The notes under the pieces were generated by a model. That model did no database searches, was not told the DNA's origin, and was given only the letters and a program-made list of their open reading frames with translations. A stretch of DNA of 8,633 nt from contig JAIRQU010000057.1 in NCBI GenBank assembly GCA_031256305.1, positions 1 to 8,633 of the forward strand. Reading direction: 5' to 3'. Each line of letters opens with the position of its first letter. Within the stretch, counting starts at the first letter, position 1. The translations under genes were made by a program, and so were the position numbers. The DNA comes from Burkholderiaceae bacterium. Lineage in GTDB: Bacteria > Pseudomonadota > Gammaproteobacteria > Burkholderiales > Burkholderiaceae_C. Below are positions 1 through 8,633 of the stretch, piece by piece.

Positions 1-16
1 GCCCGTTTGCCAATTC

Positions 17-42
17 TTGTTGCCGCAGTGCAGCAATTTTTT
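17..42 (+). terminator. Probable intrinsic terminator of an upstream gene
   Basis: A 7-bp stem (17-23 paired with 30-36, one G-U pair) with a 6-base loop is followed directly by six T residues (37-42). This is the layout of a rho-independent terminator reading on the plus strand, so a plus-strand gene probably ends just left of the window. The stem has only moderate GC content, so the call is tentative. Confidence 0.45.
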
Positions 43-93
43 AGGCATAAGTCCGAATACGGATAGGCCGGAGCAAAAGTTACAGTCATTTCC

Positions 94-103
94 ACGGTAC
101 CGT
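94..103. promoter_or_regulatory. 10-bp palindrome upstream of the aldehyde dehydrogenase
   Basis: ACGGTACCGT is a perfect palindrome 77 nt before the aldehyde dehydrogenase start. It sits inside a wider GTTAC...GTAAC inverted pair (79-83 and 102-106). A dimeric regulator could bind here, which would fit an inducible aldehyde dehydrogenase. No clear sigma-70 boxes or sigma-54 GG-N10-GC promoter were found in 43-180, so the promoter itself is not placed. Regulatory role is inference. Confidence 0.3.
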
Positions 104-180
104 AACCCACCGCGGACAACGCAGCCGGAAGCGCCTTCCGCGACACCCGCGTATTTTTCTAAACAGACAGGAGCACACAC

Positions 181-1701
<1,521 letters not shown>

Positions 1702-1737
1702 CCCTTCTAACTCATATCCGCGCCGCAGGCACCGCAC

Positions 1738-2118
1738 ATGGTCGAGCGCGTTATCGCCACGCCCGCCGCGCTCGCGCTGATCGAGCAACTGGCGCGCGAG
1801 CATGGCCCGTTGCTGTTTCACCAGTCCGGTGGCTGTTGCGACGGCAGCGCGCCCATGTGCTTTCCCGCCGGTGAGTTCATGGCCGGCGGGGCCGACGTGC
1901 GGCTGGGCGCCATCGGCGGGATGCCGTTCTACATGGCCGGGGCGCAATACCAATACTGGCGGCACACCCAGCTCATCATCGACGCGGTGCCGGGCAACGG
2001 CGGCATGTTCTCGCTCGAACGCTCCACGGGCCTGCGCTTTCTGACGCGCTCGCGCCTTTTCGACGAGGCAGAAAGCGCATGGCTGGCCGCGCACCCGGTT
2101 CAGCGGGCAGACAGGTAA
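1738..2118 (+). CDS. DUF779 family protein, partner of aldehyde dehydrogenase
   Basis: This 126-residue soluble protein belongs to the DUF779 family. Its hallmark is a cysteine-rich loop, FHQSGGCCDGSAPMC (27-41), with Cys33, Cys34 and Cys41, followed by a GMPFYM segment (61-66) and a C-terminal FSLER...RFLTRSRLF stretch. The function is not established. The family is repeatedly found next to NAD-dependent aldehyde dehydrogenases, including in actinobacteria, so a role in maturation, metal or thiol handling, or activity of the enzyme is a reasonable guess. It lies 36 nt behind the dehydrogenase on the same strand and is probably co-transcribed. A weak AGG occurs upstream of the ATG. The gene looks full length. 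Confidence 0.88.
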   Translation: MVERVIATPAALALIEQLAREHGPLLFHQSGGCCDGSAPMCFPAGEFMAGGADVRLGAIGGMPFYMAGAQYQYWRHTQLIIDAVPGNGGMFSLERSTGLRFLTRSRLFDEAESAWLAAHPVQRADR

Positions 2119-2238
2119 CACGCGGCGCGGGCCACATCAAGCTGCCCGGCGCGCCGCCGTATTTACGCTTGCCCAGCAGCGCCCGATCCAACTTGTAGGC
2201 CCCTGGCCGCCGCGCATGGCATGGGCGACAATCCGGCC

Positions 2239-2826
2239 ATGCTTGACGCTGACCCAACACCGGCCCCCGCGCCGCTGCCCAAGTCCGACCAGAACCTAAT
2301 CTGGCTCGATTGCGAAATGACCGGCCTGGACCCCGAACGGGAACGCCTGATCGAAATCGCCGTGATCGTCACCGGCCCGCAGCTTGAACCGCGCGTGGAA
2401 GGCCCCGTGCTGGTCATCCACCAGAGCGATGCCACGCTCGACGCCATGGACGCCTGGAACAAGGGCACGCACGGCAAGAGCGGCCTGATCGACAAGGTGC
2501 GCGCCTCCCCGCTGACCGAGGCGCAGGCCGAGGCACAGTTGCTGGACTTTGTACAACGCTACGCGCCCAAGAGCGCCTCGCCCATGTGCGGCAACACCAT
2601 CGGCCAAGACCGGCGCTTTCTGGTCAAGTACATGCCACGGCTGGAAAGCTACTTTCACTACCGCAACATCGACGTGAGCACGCTCAAGGAACTGGCCCGC
2701 CGCTGGCGCCCCGGCCTGGCCGAAGGCTTCAAGAAGCGCCAGTTGCACACCGCGCTGGCGGACGTGCATGAATCCATTGACGAGTTGATTTATTACCGGG
2801 AGCGGTTTATGAAGGTAGAGGATTAG
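2239..2826 (+). CDS. orn: Oligoribonuclease (3'-5' exonuclease for nanoRNA)
   Basis: Orn degrades RNA dinucleotides and other very short oligoribonucleotides, including pGpG from cyclic-di-GMP turnover, and is often essential in proteobacteria. All DEDDh catalytic residues are present. WLDCEMTGL (22-30) gives Asp24 and Glu26, GQDRRFL (122-128) gives Asp124, and HTALAD (170-175) gives His170 and Asp175. The 195-residue length fits the family. The ATG at 2239 was chosen because relatives have only a short tail before [15 protein letters not shown]; an in-frame ATG at 2221 would add six residues, and neither has a clear ribosome site. The protein has a Pro/Ala-rich N-terminal tail (6-14). It stands alone, 120 nt after the DUF779 gene. 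Confidence 0.95.
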   Translation: MLDADPTPAPAPLPKSDQNLIWLDCEMTGLDPERERLIEIAVIVTGPQLEPRVEGPVLVIHQSDATLDAMDAWNKGTHGKSGLIDKVRASPLTEAQAEAQLLDFVQRYAPKSASPMCGNTIGQDRRFLVKYMPRLESYFHYRNIDVSTLKELARRWRPGLAEGFKKRQLHTALADVHESIDELIYYRERFMKVED

Positions 2827-2930
2827 ACGCTGAGGATTATTCCCCCATCAAGGATGGATGAGCGCGTTTTGCTGAACTTTTTAGCTTAATCGTGATCTTG
2901 GGCTATGCCCACGTTTTTGGCAAACGGCAA

Positions 2931-2946
2931 CCCGCCAATCGGCGGG
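2931..2946. repeat. Perfect 6-bp GC hairpin downstream of the minus-strand genes
   Basis: CCCGCC-AATC-GGCGGG forms a strong stem-loop 18 nt beyond the stop of the broken nuclease ORF. A smaller GGGC-TAT-GCCC hairpin lies next to it at 2900-2910. Read on the minus strand, the first stem is followed by only a weak T-rich run. It may help end minus-strand transcription, or may be chance structure inside decayed coding sequence. Confidence 0.3.
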
Positions 2947-2964
2947 ATTGATGCGATGCAATCG

Positions 2965-3162
2965 CTAATGCGCTGATTCAATGGTGCGCTGCACCAGCGC
3001 AGCCGCTGATCCTTCGGGGCTGAATCCAGCTTCAACTGAGCAGGTTGACGCACCCTGTTCGGATTGCTCTGGCTGAACGCAGCCGATGAGTATGGCCGCA
3101 ATGATGGCGGCCGTGGTAACTCCGGTTATAAACCGAATTTCTCGTAATTTGTTTTTTAGCAA
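2965..3162 (-). pseudogene. Truncated Nuc/EndA-type phospholipase D endonuclease, N-terminal fragment
   Basis: The reading frame encodes 65 residues from a TTG at 3162, which lies 2 nt after the stop of the lipoprotein gene and has AAAGG about 9 nt upstream. A frame extension to a TTG at 3207 lacks a ribosome site. Residues 11-28 form a hydrophobic export segment ending in LIGC, a possible lipobox (Cys28). After it comes GFSPEGSAAALVQRTIESAH (46-65), which resembles the start of mature Nuc-type PLD-superfamily nucleases (xFSPEGSAxxLVxxxIxSAxxxI). The ORF then stops. In the next frame, at about 2935-2956, the sequence reads SHQSRRLAG, resembling the expected continuation. A later AKN/KRG-like stretch (about 2908-2918) may also be residual. 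Neither HxK catalytic motif is present, so no active nuclease is made. The family match is from memory of the motif. Confidence 0.5.
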
Positions 3163-3164
3163 TA

Positions 3165-3911
3165 CTAAAGACCTTTGTTTTGATTTTTCTTTATTTGATT
3201 CACGCAATCATCATTATTCATGAATAAATAATCAAGCACTAAAAATGCTTTGTTGTATTTATACGCGCGCGCCTCTAATTCTATATATGCAATATCTGAC
3301 GGAAGATTTACGGGGTTTTTTGTTTTCTCCGATCCTTTATTTTTGGATGAAACCCATGCTATGTTCAAAACTCGTTCCTCTTTGTAAAGGCCCATCATCC
3401 AGTCTTCTTGTTTATCCCAGATGCTTCCACTTCTGATAAAATCATGATCGAATGTCGGTTTCCCATATTTTGCAACAAGCGGTTGACTAATTTCTGAAAA
3501 AGCATCTTTAACACCATCGCCAAACGAATTGCTTTCTATTGTTTTAGATAATGCTTTAACACTACATAAACCATTATTGCCTATTCTGTAAATGTAGTCA
3601 GAAAATAATTTATGAGGTATTGGTGCACTATCGGAATCATATCTAAGATCGCCATCAGATTTTAATTTAATAAACTTACCCAATTCTTCTGTCGTCATTC
3701 CCATGCGGACACCGAATGGCCCGTCTGATGGTTTTATTTTTTCTGTAGTTGTTGAAATTGCTTTTGAAGCAGGCGCGGGAGCAAGCGCCGCTGCCGAGAC
3801 TGGCGCTGAGGCCGCTGTCGGCGGTGTACTAGATGTCGGATGCTGGTCACATCCCGCGAGCGCTACTGCGGTAGTAGCAATTGTTGCCATAACTGCTGCG
3901 ATGGTTTTCAT
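3165..3911 (-). CDS. Putative lipoprotein of unknown function
   Basis: The product of 248 residues is not recognised. Its start is fixed by AAGGAG 7-8 nt before the ATG at 3911; the open frame runs further upstream but has no ribosome site there. A classic lipoprotein signal peptide, with Lys2, a hydrophobic core and LAGC (18-21), gives lipidated Cys21. Asp22 at +2 is the E. coli inner-membrane retention signal, though that rule is weaker elsewhere. Residues 22-60 are a flexible Ala/Pro/Ser/Thr linker. A globular domain follows, opening with FGVRMGM (66-72) and containing Cys116 and Cys236, which could form a periplasmic disulphide. Codon use is AT-rich except in the signal and linker part, which is GC-rich. 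It lies 74 nt after the zinc-ribbon membrane gene. Confidence 0.75.
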   Translation of the reverse strand: MKTIAAVMATIATTAVALAGCDQHPTSSTPPTAASAPVSAAALAPAPASKAISTTTEKIKPSDGPFGVRMGMTTEELGKFIKLKSDGDLRYDSDSAPIPHKLFSDYIYRIGNNGLCSVKALSKTIESNSFGDGVKDAFSEISQPLVAKYGKPTFDHDFIRSGSIWDKQEDWMMGLYKEERVLNIAWVSSKNKGSEKTKNPVNLPSDIAYIELEARAYKYNKAFLVLDYLFMNNDDCVNQIKKNQNKGL

Positions 3912-3985
3912 GGATATGCTCCTTGGTTGAAAATTTTGTACACAAACTATGGGAACCGGCGTAGTTAAGGTGCGTATTGCCACCA

Positions 3986-4330
3986 TTATTTTTGTGCTAC
4001 GACAGATTGACTTTCTCCTTGGCTAAACTCACGAATCAACTTTTTACCAACCGGCGAATCTGGCGGAACTAGCTCCGTCGATCCGCAGTTAGGACAAATC
4101 TTTTTTCTTGATGAACGCCGCCATATTGAGTAGATCAACCCTGGTATAAAAAAACAAAGCCATAGAATTATTTCGATTAAAATCGACCCGTGCGTTTCAA
4201 TCTTTGGTATTCCAATATTACAACATCGCATACAAACCATTATTTTAGGTTGTTTATTACGTATTTTTGTAGCCACGAATACTAAATATACACCAACCAA
4301 AACAAAACAAAATTCTAAAATAGATTTCAT
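3986..4330 (-). CDS. Small membrane protein with a split zinc ribbon
   Basis: This 114-residue protein has an N-terminal hydrophobic helix (about 3-21), a C33-M-R-C36-C37 cluster, a second hydrophobic segment (about 49-69, rich in Trp and Ile), and then C79-P-N-C82. Two CxxC knuckles separated by a membrane segment suggest one zinc ribbon whose halves are brought together by a hairpin-like or membrane-surface insertion, as in LITAF-like domains; that comparison is structural inference. SIWRRSSRKK (68-77) is a basic cytoplasm-side anchor, and PPDSPVGKKL (89-98) resembles a conserved tail seen in related small proteins. AGGG lies 5 nt before the ATG, which comes 6 nt after the stop of the S24 gene. 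The cellular role is unknown. Confidence 0.75.
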   Translation of the reverse strand: MKSILEFCFVLVGVYLVFVATKIRNKQPKIMVCMRCCNIGIPKIETHGSILIEIILWLCFFIPGLIYSIWRRSSRKKICPNCGSTELVPPDSPVGKKLIREFSQGESQSVVAQK

Positions 4331-4336
4331 GTTGCC

Positions 4337-4735
4337 CTACATCTGCTGACTGCGCCACACAGTTAACACCCGGCCAAACACCTCGAACTGATCGTCGGGC
4401 TTGAAGTCGAACGGATCAAAGCTGGGGTTGTACGACTTAGCTCGCAGCATAACACCGCCGGGCGTCGGGATGCGTTGCAGTTGCTTGATAAAGCCCTGCT
4501 CGCTGATGCGAAAAAAATACAGTCCATCAACCAGGGCGTCCCGGATGCCGATGTCTATCAGCAACGGGTCGCCCGAACTGAACACAGGTTCCATTGATGG
4601 CCCATAGCCGGTGATGATGTTGAGGTTGTGGACGCTGGTGTAGCCACGGATGTTCTCGCGCACCCAGAACGGGGAGACGCGCCAGCTTTTGATGAGATCA
4701 GCGTTGCCTTCAAGAAGCGTTCCGCCGTTGCCCAT
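4337..4735 (-). pseudogene. S24 (LexA/CI-like) phage repressor, N-terminally truncated
   Basis: The frame encodes the C-terminal peptidase and dimerisation domain of a phage-type repressor. GPSMEP (45-50) carries nucleophile Ser47, GDPLLID (55-61) is typical, and FIKQLQRIP (82-90) carries the Lys84 general base. The ending FEVFGRVLTVWRS is also typical. Homology extends upstream of the first ATG: the same frame reads VITIPQFDVAGAM just before it, including an Ala-Gly pair at the place where LexA and CI cleave themselves. No ATG, GTG, TTG or CTG occurs in that frame between the glnB stop and 4735. No helix-turn-helix domain is encoded, because glnB occupies that place. Any product from 4735 would begin just after the cleavage site and could not bind the operator. 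A role as a dimerisation partner cannot be excluded. Confidence 0.75.
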
Positions 4736-4839
4736 TGCGCCGGCAACATCGAATTGCGGAATGGTGATGACATCAGCATCTTCATCGTCCTGAATCGGTC
4801 GCGCATCAATCTGTGCGGGAACGGATTCTGGGTTAACGC

Positions 4840-6946
<2,107 letters not shown>

Positions 6947-6952
6947 GAGCAG

Positions 6953-6986
6953 GCTAACAGCATTATTGAAATCCCTAGATGTTAGC
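6953..6986. promoter_or_regulatory. 7-bp inverted repeat in the nadE leader or promoter region
   Basis: GCTAACA (6953-6959) and TGTTAGC (6980-6986) are perfect inverted copies separated by 20 nt, starting 7 nt before the nadE ATG. Reading toward nadE, an AATAAT-like element lies in the loop and could be a -10 box, which would place the repeat around the transcription start. It could be an operator or a leader hairpin; no direct support exists beyond the symmetry. Confidence 0.3.
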
Positions 6987-7026
6987 TGGCCCCTTCCGAT
7001 AACGTTGGGCGTTGCCGCAAGGCAGG

Positions 7027-7056
7027 TTGTTATTACATGTTATATTGCATCATAAT
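7027..7056 (+). promoter_or_regulatory. Candidate sigma-70 promoter for the RHH/coiled-coil operon
   Basis: TTGTTA (7027-7032) and CATAAT (7051-7056) resemble -35 and -10 boxes with an 18-nt spacer. They sit in a short AT-rich tract in otherwise GC-rich DNA, 24 nt before the start of the downstream gene. A TTGGAG ribosome site follows at about 7066-7071. Confidence 0.45.
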
Positions 7057-7080
7057 GTCGCCTCCTTGGAGATGCGCCCC

Positions 7081-7368
7081 ATGTCCGCCGTTCTGACCAA
7101 CCTCTACCTTGAAGCGCCTCAGCGCCGATTGCTGGAAGCGCGCGCCAGCAAGCGAGGCACCAGCCTGTCGTCCGAAGCGCGCGCAGCCATCGACCTGTAC
7201 AAGGCGGACGTGAGCCTGCCTGAGCTGGAACTGCTGGACGCCGCCACACAACGCGCCAAGACCGACCTGGACGCCATCACCGCCGTGTACGACAAGGCCG
7301 AGCGGCGCGCCAAGAAATTCTTTGCCCAGATCAAGGCGATCAAAGCCGATACGTCTGCGCAAGCATGA
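7081..7368 (+). CDS. Ribbon-helix-helix-like small DNA-binding protein
   Basis: The 95-residue product has an N-terminus that looks like a ribbon-helix-helix fold. A short strand (LTNLYLE, 5-11) is followed by a helix (about 13-24), a Gly26 turn, and a second helix starting TSLSSEARAAIDLY (27-40). Many antitoxins and small repressors share this plan. The rest (about 46-90) is highly charged and predicted helical, with a coiled-coil tendency and a basic patch (AERRAKKF). GGAG lies 9 nt before the ATG at 7081; the in-frame ATG at 7072 touches that site and is unlikely. The stop overlaps the start of the next gene by 4 nt, so the two are translationally coupled. It may be autoregulatory. The exact family is not recognised. 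Confidence 0.65.
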   Translation: MSAVLTNLYLEAPQRRLLEARASKRGTSLSSEARAAIDLYKADVSLPELELLDAATQRAKTDLDAITAVYDKAERRAKKFFAQIKAIKADTSAQA

Positions 7369-7547
7369 GCTTGGTCACCGATATTCTGGATCGTCTTTCG
7401 GGCGTGAGCGCGCTCAAGGAGCGCGTGGTGACACAGGACAGGATCATCGAACAAATGCAGCGCCTGATGCTTGACCAGCAACGCGAACTGGCGGAGGTCA
7501 AGGGTATGCTCAAAACGCTGCTGGCGCTGCGGGATAAGGTGAAATAG
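7365..7547 (+). CDS. Small coiled-coil protein of unknown function
   Basis: This 60-residue protein overlaps the preceding gene by ATGA, the usual sign of coupled translation. Nearly the whole chain is predicted helix with heptad-like spacing of Leu, Ile and Met (ILDRL, ALKERV, IIEQMQRLML, LAEVKGMLKTLLAL). There is no export signal, Cys, or recognisable enzyme motif. It probably binds itself or the coiled-coil tail of the preceding RHH-like protein. Its place after an antitoxin-like gene invites a toxin-antitoxin reading, but it resembles no toxin family I know, so that remains speculation. Confidence 0.6.
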   Translation: MSLVTDILDRLSGVSALKERVVTQDRIIEQMQRLMLDQQRELAEVKGMLKTLLALRDKVK

Positions 7548-7571
7548 CGCGGGCGCAAAAGTTTTATTTCA
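7540..7571. terminator. Possible shared terminator between convergent genes
   Basis: TGAAATA (7540-7546) and TATTTCA (7565-7571) are perfect inverted repeats separated by 18 nt. They overlap the stop codons of both the coiled-coil gene and the SacI-family gene. The arrangement would suit a bidirectional terminator, but the stem is AT-rich and only 7 bp, so support is weak. Confidence 0.3.
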
Positions 7572-8633
7572 TTCGCCGCTTTCCGCTGCCTGCCGCAACG
7601 CGAGGAAGGCCTCTTTCAGCGCTTGGCTGACAGCGGAATCCGGTTCGTTCAAAACCAGCCCCTGATAGGTGTTCAGATAGTTTCCACGAATGCGATGAAA
7701 CAAGTGTAGAAAATGTCGCAGGAAGCCAATGCAATCTAAAATAGTAATTTCCGTTCCATCTGTCTTTTCATAGAACGTCGCGGCATATTCGGCTACAACG
7801 GGGTCTATTACATCAGTAGTAACAAATAGATAGTTTTGGATGCGATTCGGCGCACGGGTTATTTTGGCGACAGCGGCGTCAATGTCATCGTGCGTGACTC
7901 GCTTCATTTTCATTTCGTAGACAGTTACGACTGCATTCTCACCCACGAGACAGATTTCAATATCACCCAATGAGCCAGTTTGTAAATCGGCTGCATTGTG
8001 GGCCTTCAAAGGCAATACGCTTTCGGCGAGTTGCGCACTTGCTGTTTCATAAGCAGCGGCGACCACCAGCACGGGTAAGCGGCTGGCATTCCTGCAGGCC
8101 AAGTGCTGGCTGATAAGCGTGACGATGGCTTCCGATGAAAGCGGCAAAGCGCCTTCGACACGCTTTAATGTGCTGAGCAATGAGTCTATGCGGGCCAATT
8201 TTTCGTCACGTATGAGCATCAACAGCCGCACGGTTTCGACGAACAAAATATCAGGGGCAACGCGCTGCAGTGCGGCATCTTCCAAAAGCTCCAGCGTTTT
8301 TTTGTAGAGGTCGCGCGGCCTGCCGACGAGTTCACGGTCGGTGGTCAGCGCATGATTGATATTGCGTAGCGTTGGGGTTAAGAAAGCCGTGGTCGGATTG
8401 ACGGGTAATCTGTGCTCGTTAACAAACGAGGTGAGATAGTGTTCGTCATAGGTGCGCCCCGAAAAGCTATCGGTTTCGTTGATCTCGGTATAGGGCTTGC
8501 GCGGGTCAACGTCGGGTTTATCCAATTTGCCGAGCAGGCAGGCCATCAGCAACCGTACACAAGCACGATTGCTGGGGCAGAGGCACACATAGTCCACGCG
8601 CTCTCGAATGACTGTGTCATTGATAACGGAGGT
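7569..8633 (-). CDS. SacI-family type II restriction endonuclease, 5' end outside window
   Basis: The frame stays open to the right edge, giving 354 visible C-terminal residues; the GTG at 8597 is not a convincing start. The protein matches the SacI restriction endonuclease family. It has KPYTEI followed by FSGRTYDE (about 46-63), LPVNPTTAFLTPTLRN (about 76-91) and VGRPRDLY (about 103-110). HNAADLQTGSLGDIEI (about 212-227) follows, then LDCIGFLRHFLHLFHR near the end. The likely catalytic site is of PD-(D/E)xK type: Asp224 in GDIEI, then Glu240-Met-Lys242 in TVYEMKMK. It would cut DNA at a short specific site as part of a restriction-modification system; SacI itself cuts GAGCTC, but this enzyme's site is not known. 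A methyltransferase gene is expected beyond the right edge. Base composition is lower in GC than nadE or orn, suggesting acquisition. Confidence 0.8.
   Translation of the reverse strand, partial: TSVINDTVIRERVDYVCLCPSNRACVRLLMACLLGKLDKPDVDPRKPYTEINETDSFSGRTYDEHYLTSFVNEHRLPVNPTTAFLTPTLRNINHALTTDRELVGRPRDLYKKTLELLEDAALQRVAPDILFVETVRLLMLIRDEKLARIDSLLSTLKRVEGALPLSSEAIVTLISQHLACRNASRLPVLVVAAAYETASAQLAESVLPLKAHNAADLQTGSLGDIEICLVGENAVVTVYEMKMKRVTHDDIDAAVAKITRAPNRIQNYLFVTTDVIDPVVAEYAATFYEKTDGTEITILDCIGFLRHFLHLFHRIRGNYLNTYQGLVLNEPDSAVSQALKEAFLALRQAAESGE

Noticed and set aside
43..180. Sigma-54 promoter for the aldehyde dehydrogenase, as seen for some acetoin and ethanol genes
   Set aside because: No GG-N10-GC arrangement with the usual TGGC/TTGC context was found.
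2119..2238. GC-rich 10-bp palindrome CGGCGCGCCG at 2147-2156 as an orn regulatory site
   Set aside because: Such short GC palindromes are common in this base composition, and nothing else in the gap supports a role.
1976..2260. Minus-strand frame covering the DUF779-orn gap
   Set aside because: The part within the gap (about 2119-2220) reads as plausible protein, but the frame runs through the DUF779 gene without a motif or ribosome site.
2886..3101. 71-residue minus-strand open frame overlapping the nuclease remnant
   Set aside because: It has no ribosome site or recognisable domain and is better explained as an alternative frame over the decayed nuclease.
3245..3436. 63-residue plus-strand frame in the AT-rich block
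   Set aside because: It is antisense to the lipoprotein gene, which has a strong ribosome site and signal peptide, and it has no ribosome site of its own.
6953..7010. Possible integron attC site ending in GTTGGGC at 7004-7010
   Set aside because: GTTGGGC fits the GTTRRRY core, but the left end GGCTAAC does not fit RYYYAAC, and there is no extended imperfect palindrome or second site.

Overview
The window looks like chromosomal DNA of a GC-rich betaproteobacterium, most likely a member of the Burkholderiales. The reasons are the GC-rich third positions, an oligoribonuclease and a two-domain NAD synthetase of the type seen in that order, and a nadE-glnB gene pair. No rRNA or tRNA gene is present, so the taxon is inferred from protein character only.

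Left part (1-2826, plus strand). A terminator-like hairpin is followed by a promoter region with a 10-bp palindrome. Next come an acetaldehyde-type aldehyde dehydrogenase and its usual small cysteine-rich DUF779 partner, then the essential nanoRNase gene orn.

Middle part (2827-4840, minus strand). An AT-rich block, clearly different in base composition from its neighbours from about 3120 to 4330, lies between two core loci. It holds a phage-type S24 (LexA/CI-like) repressor that has lost its DNA-binding half exactly where glnB ends. After it come a small membrane protein with a split zinc ribbon, a diverged lipoprotein, and the first part of a Nuc-type phospholipase D endonuclease that is broken by stops and frameshifts. 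This reads as a decayed mobile-element or prophage remnant that still carries two intact genes of unknown function.

Centre-right (4840-6946, minus strand). glnB (PII nitrogen sensor) follows nadE (glutamine-dependent NAD synthetase) by 17 nt, an operon that ties NAD synthesis to nitrogen status.

Right part (6947-8633). Divergent from nadE is a two-gene operon with a 4-nt overlap: a ribbon-helix-helix-like DNA-binding protein and a 60-residue coiled-coil protein. Convergent to it, and running off the right edge, is a restriction endonuclease of the SacI family with an intact-looking D...ExK nuclease motif. Its methyltransferase partner, if any, must lie outside the window.

The most interesting points are the SacI-family enzyme, the beheaded S24 repressor abutting glnB, the small RHH/coiled-coil operon of unknown role, and the two unrecognised envelope genes in the AT-rich block.
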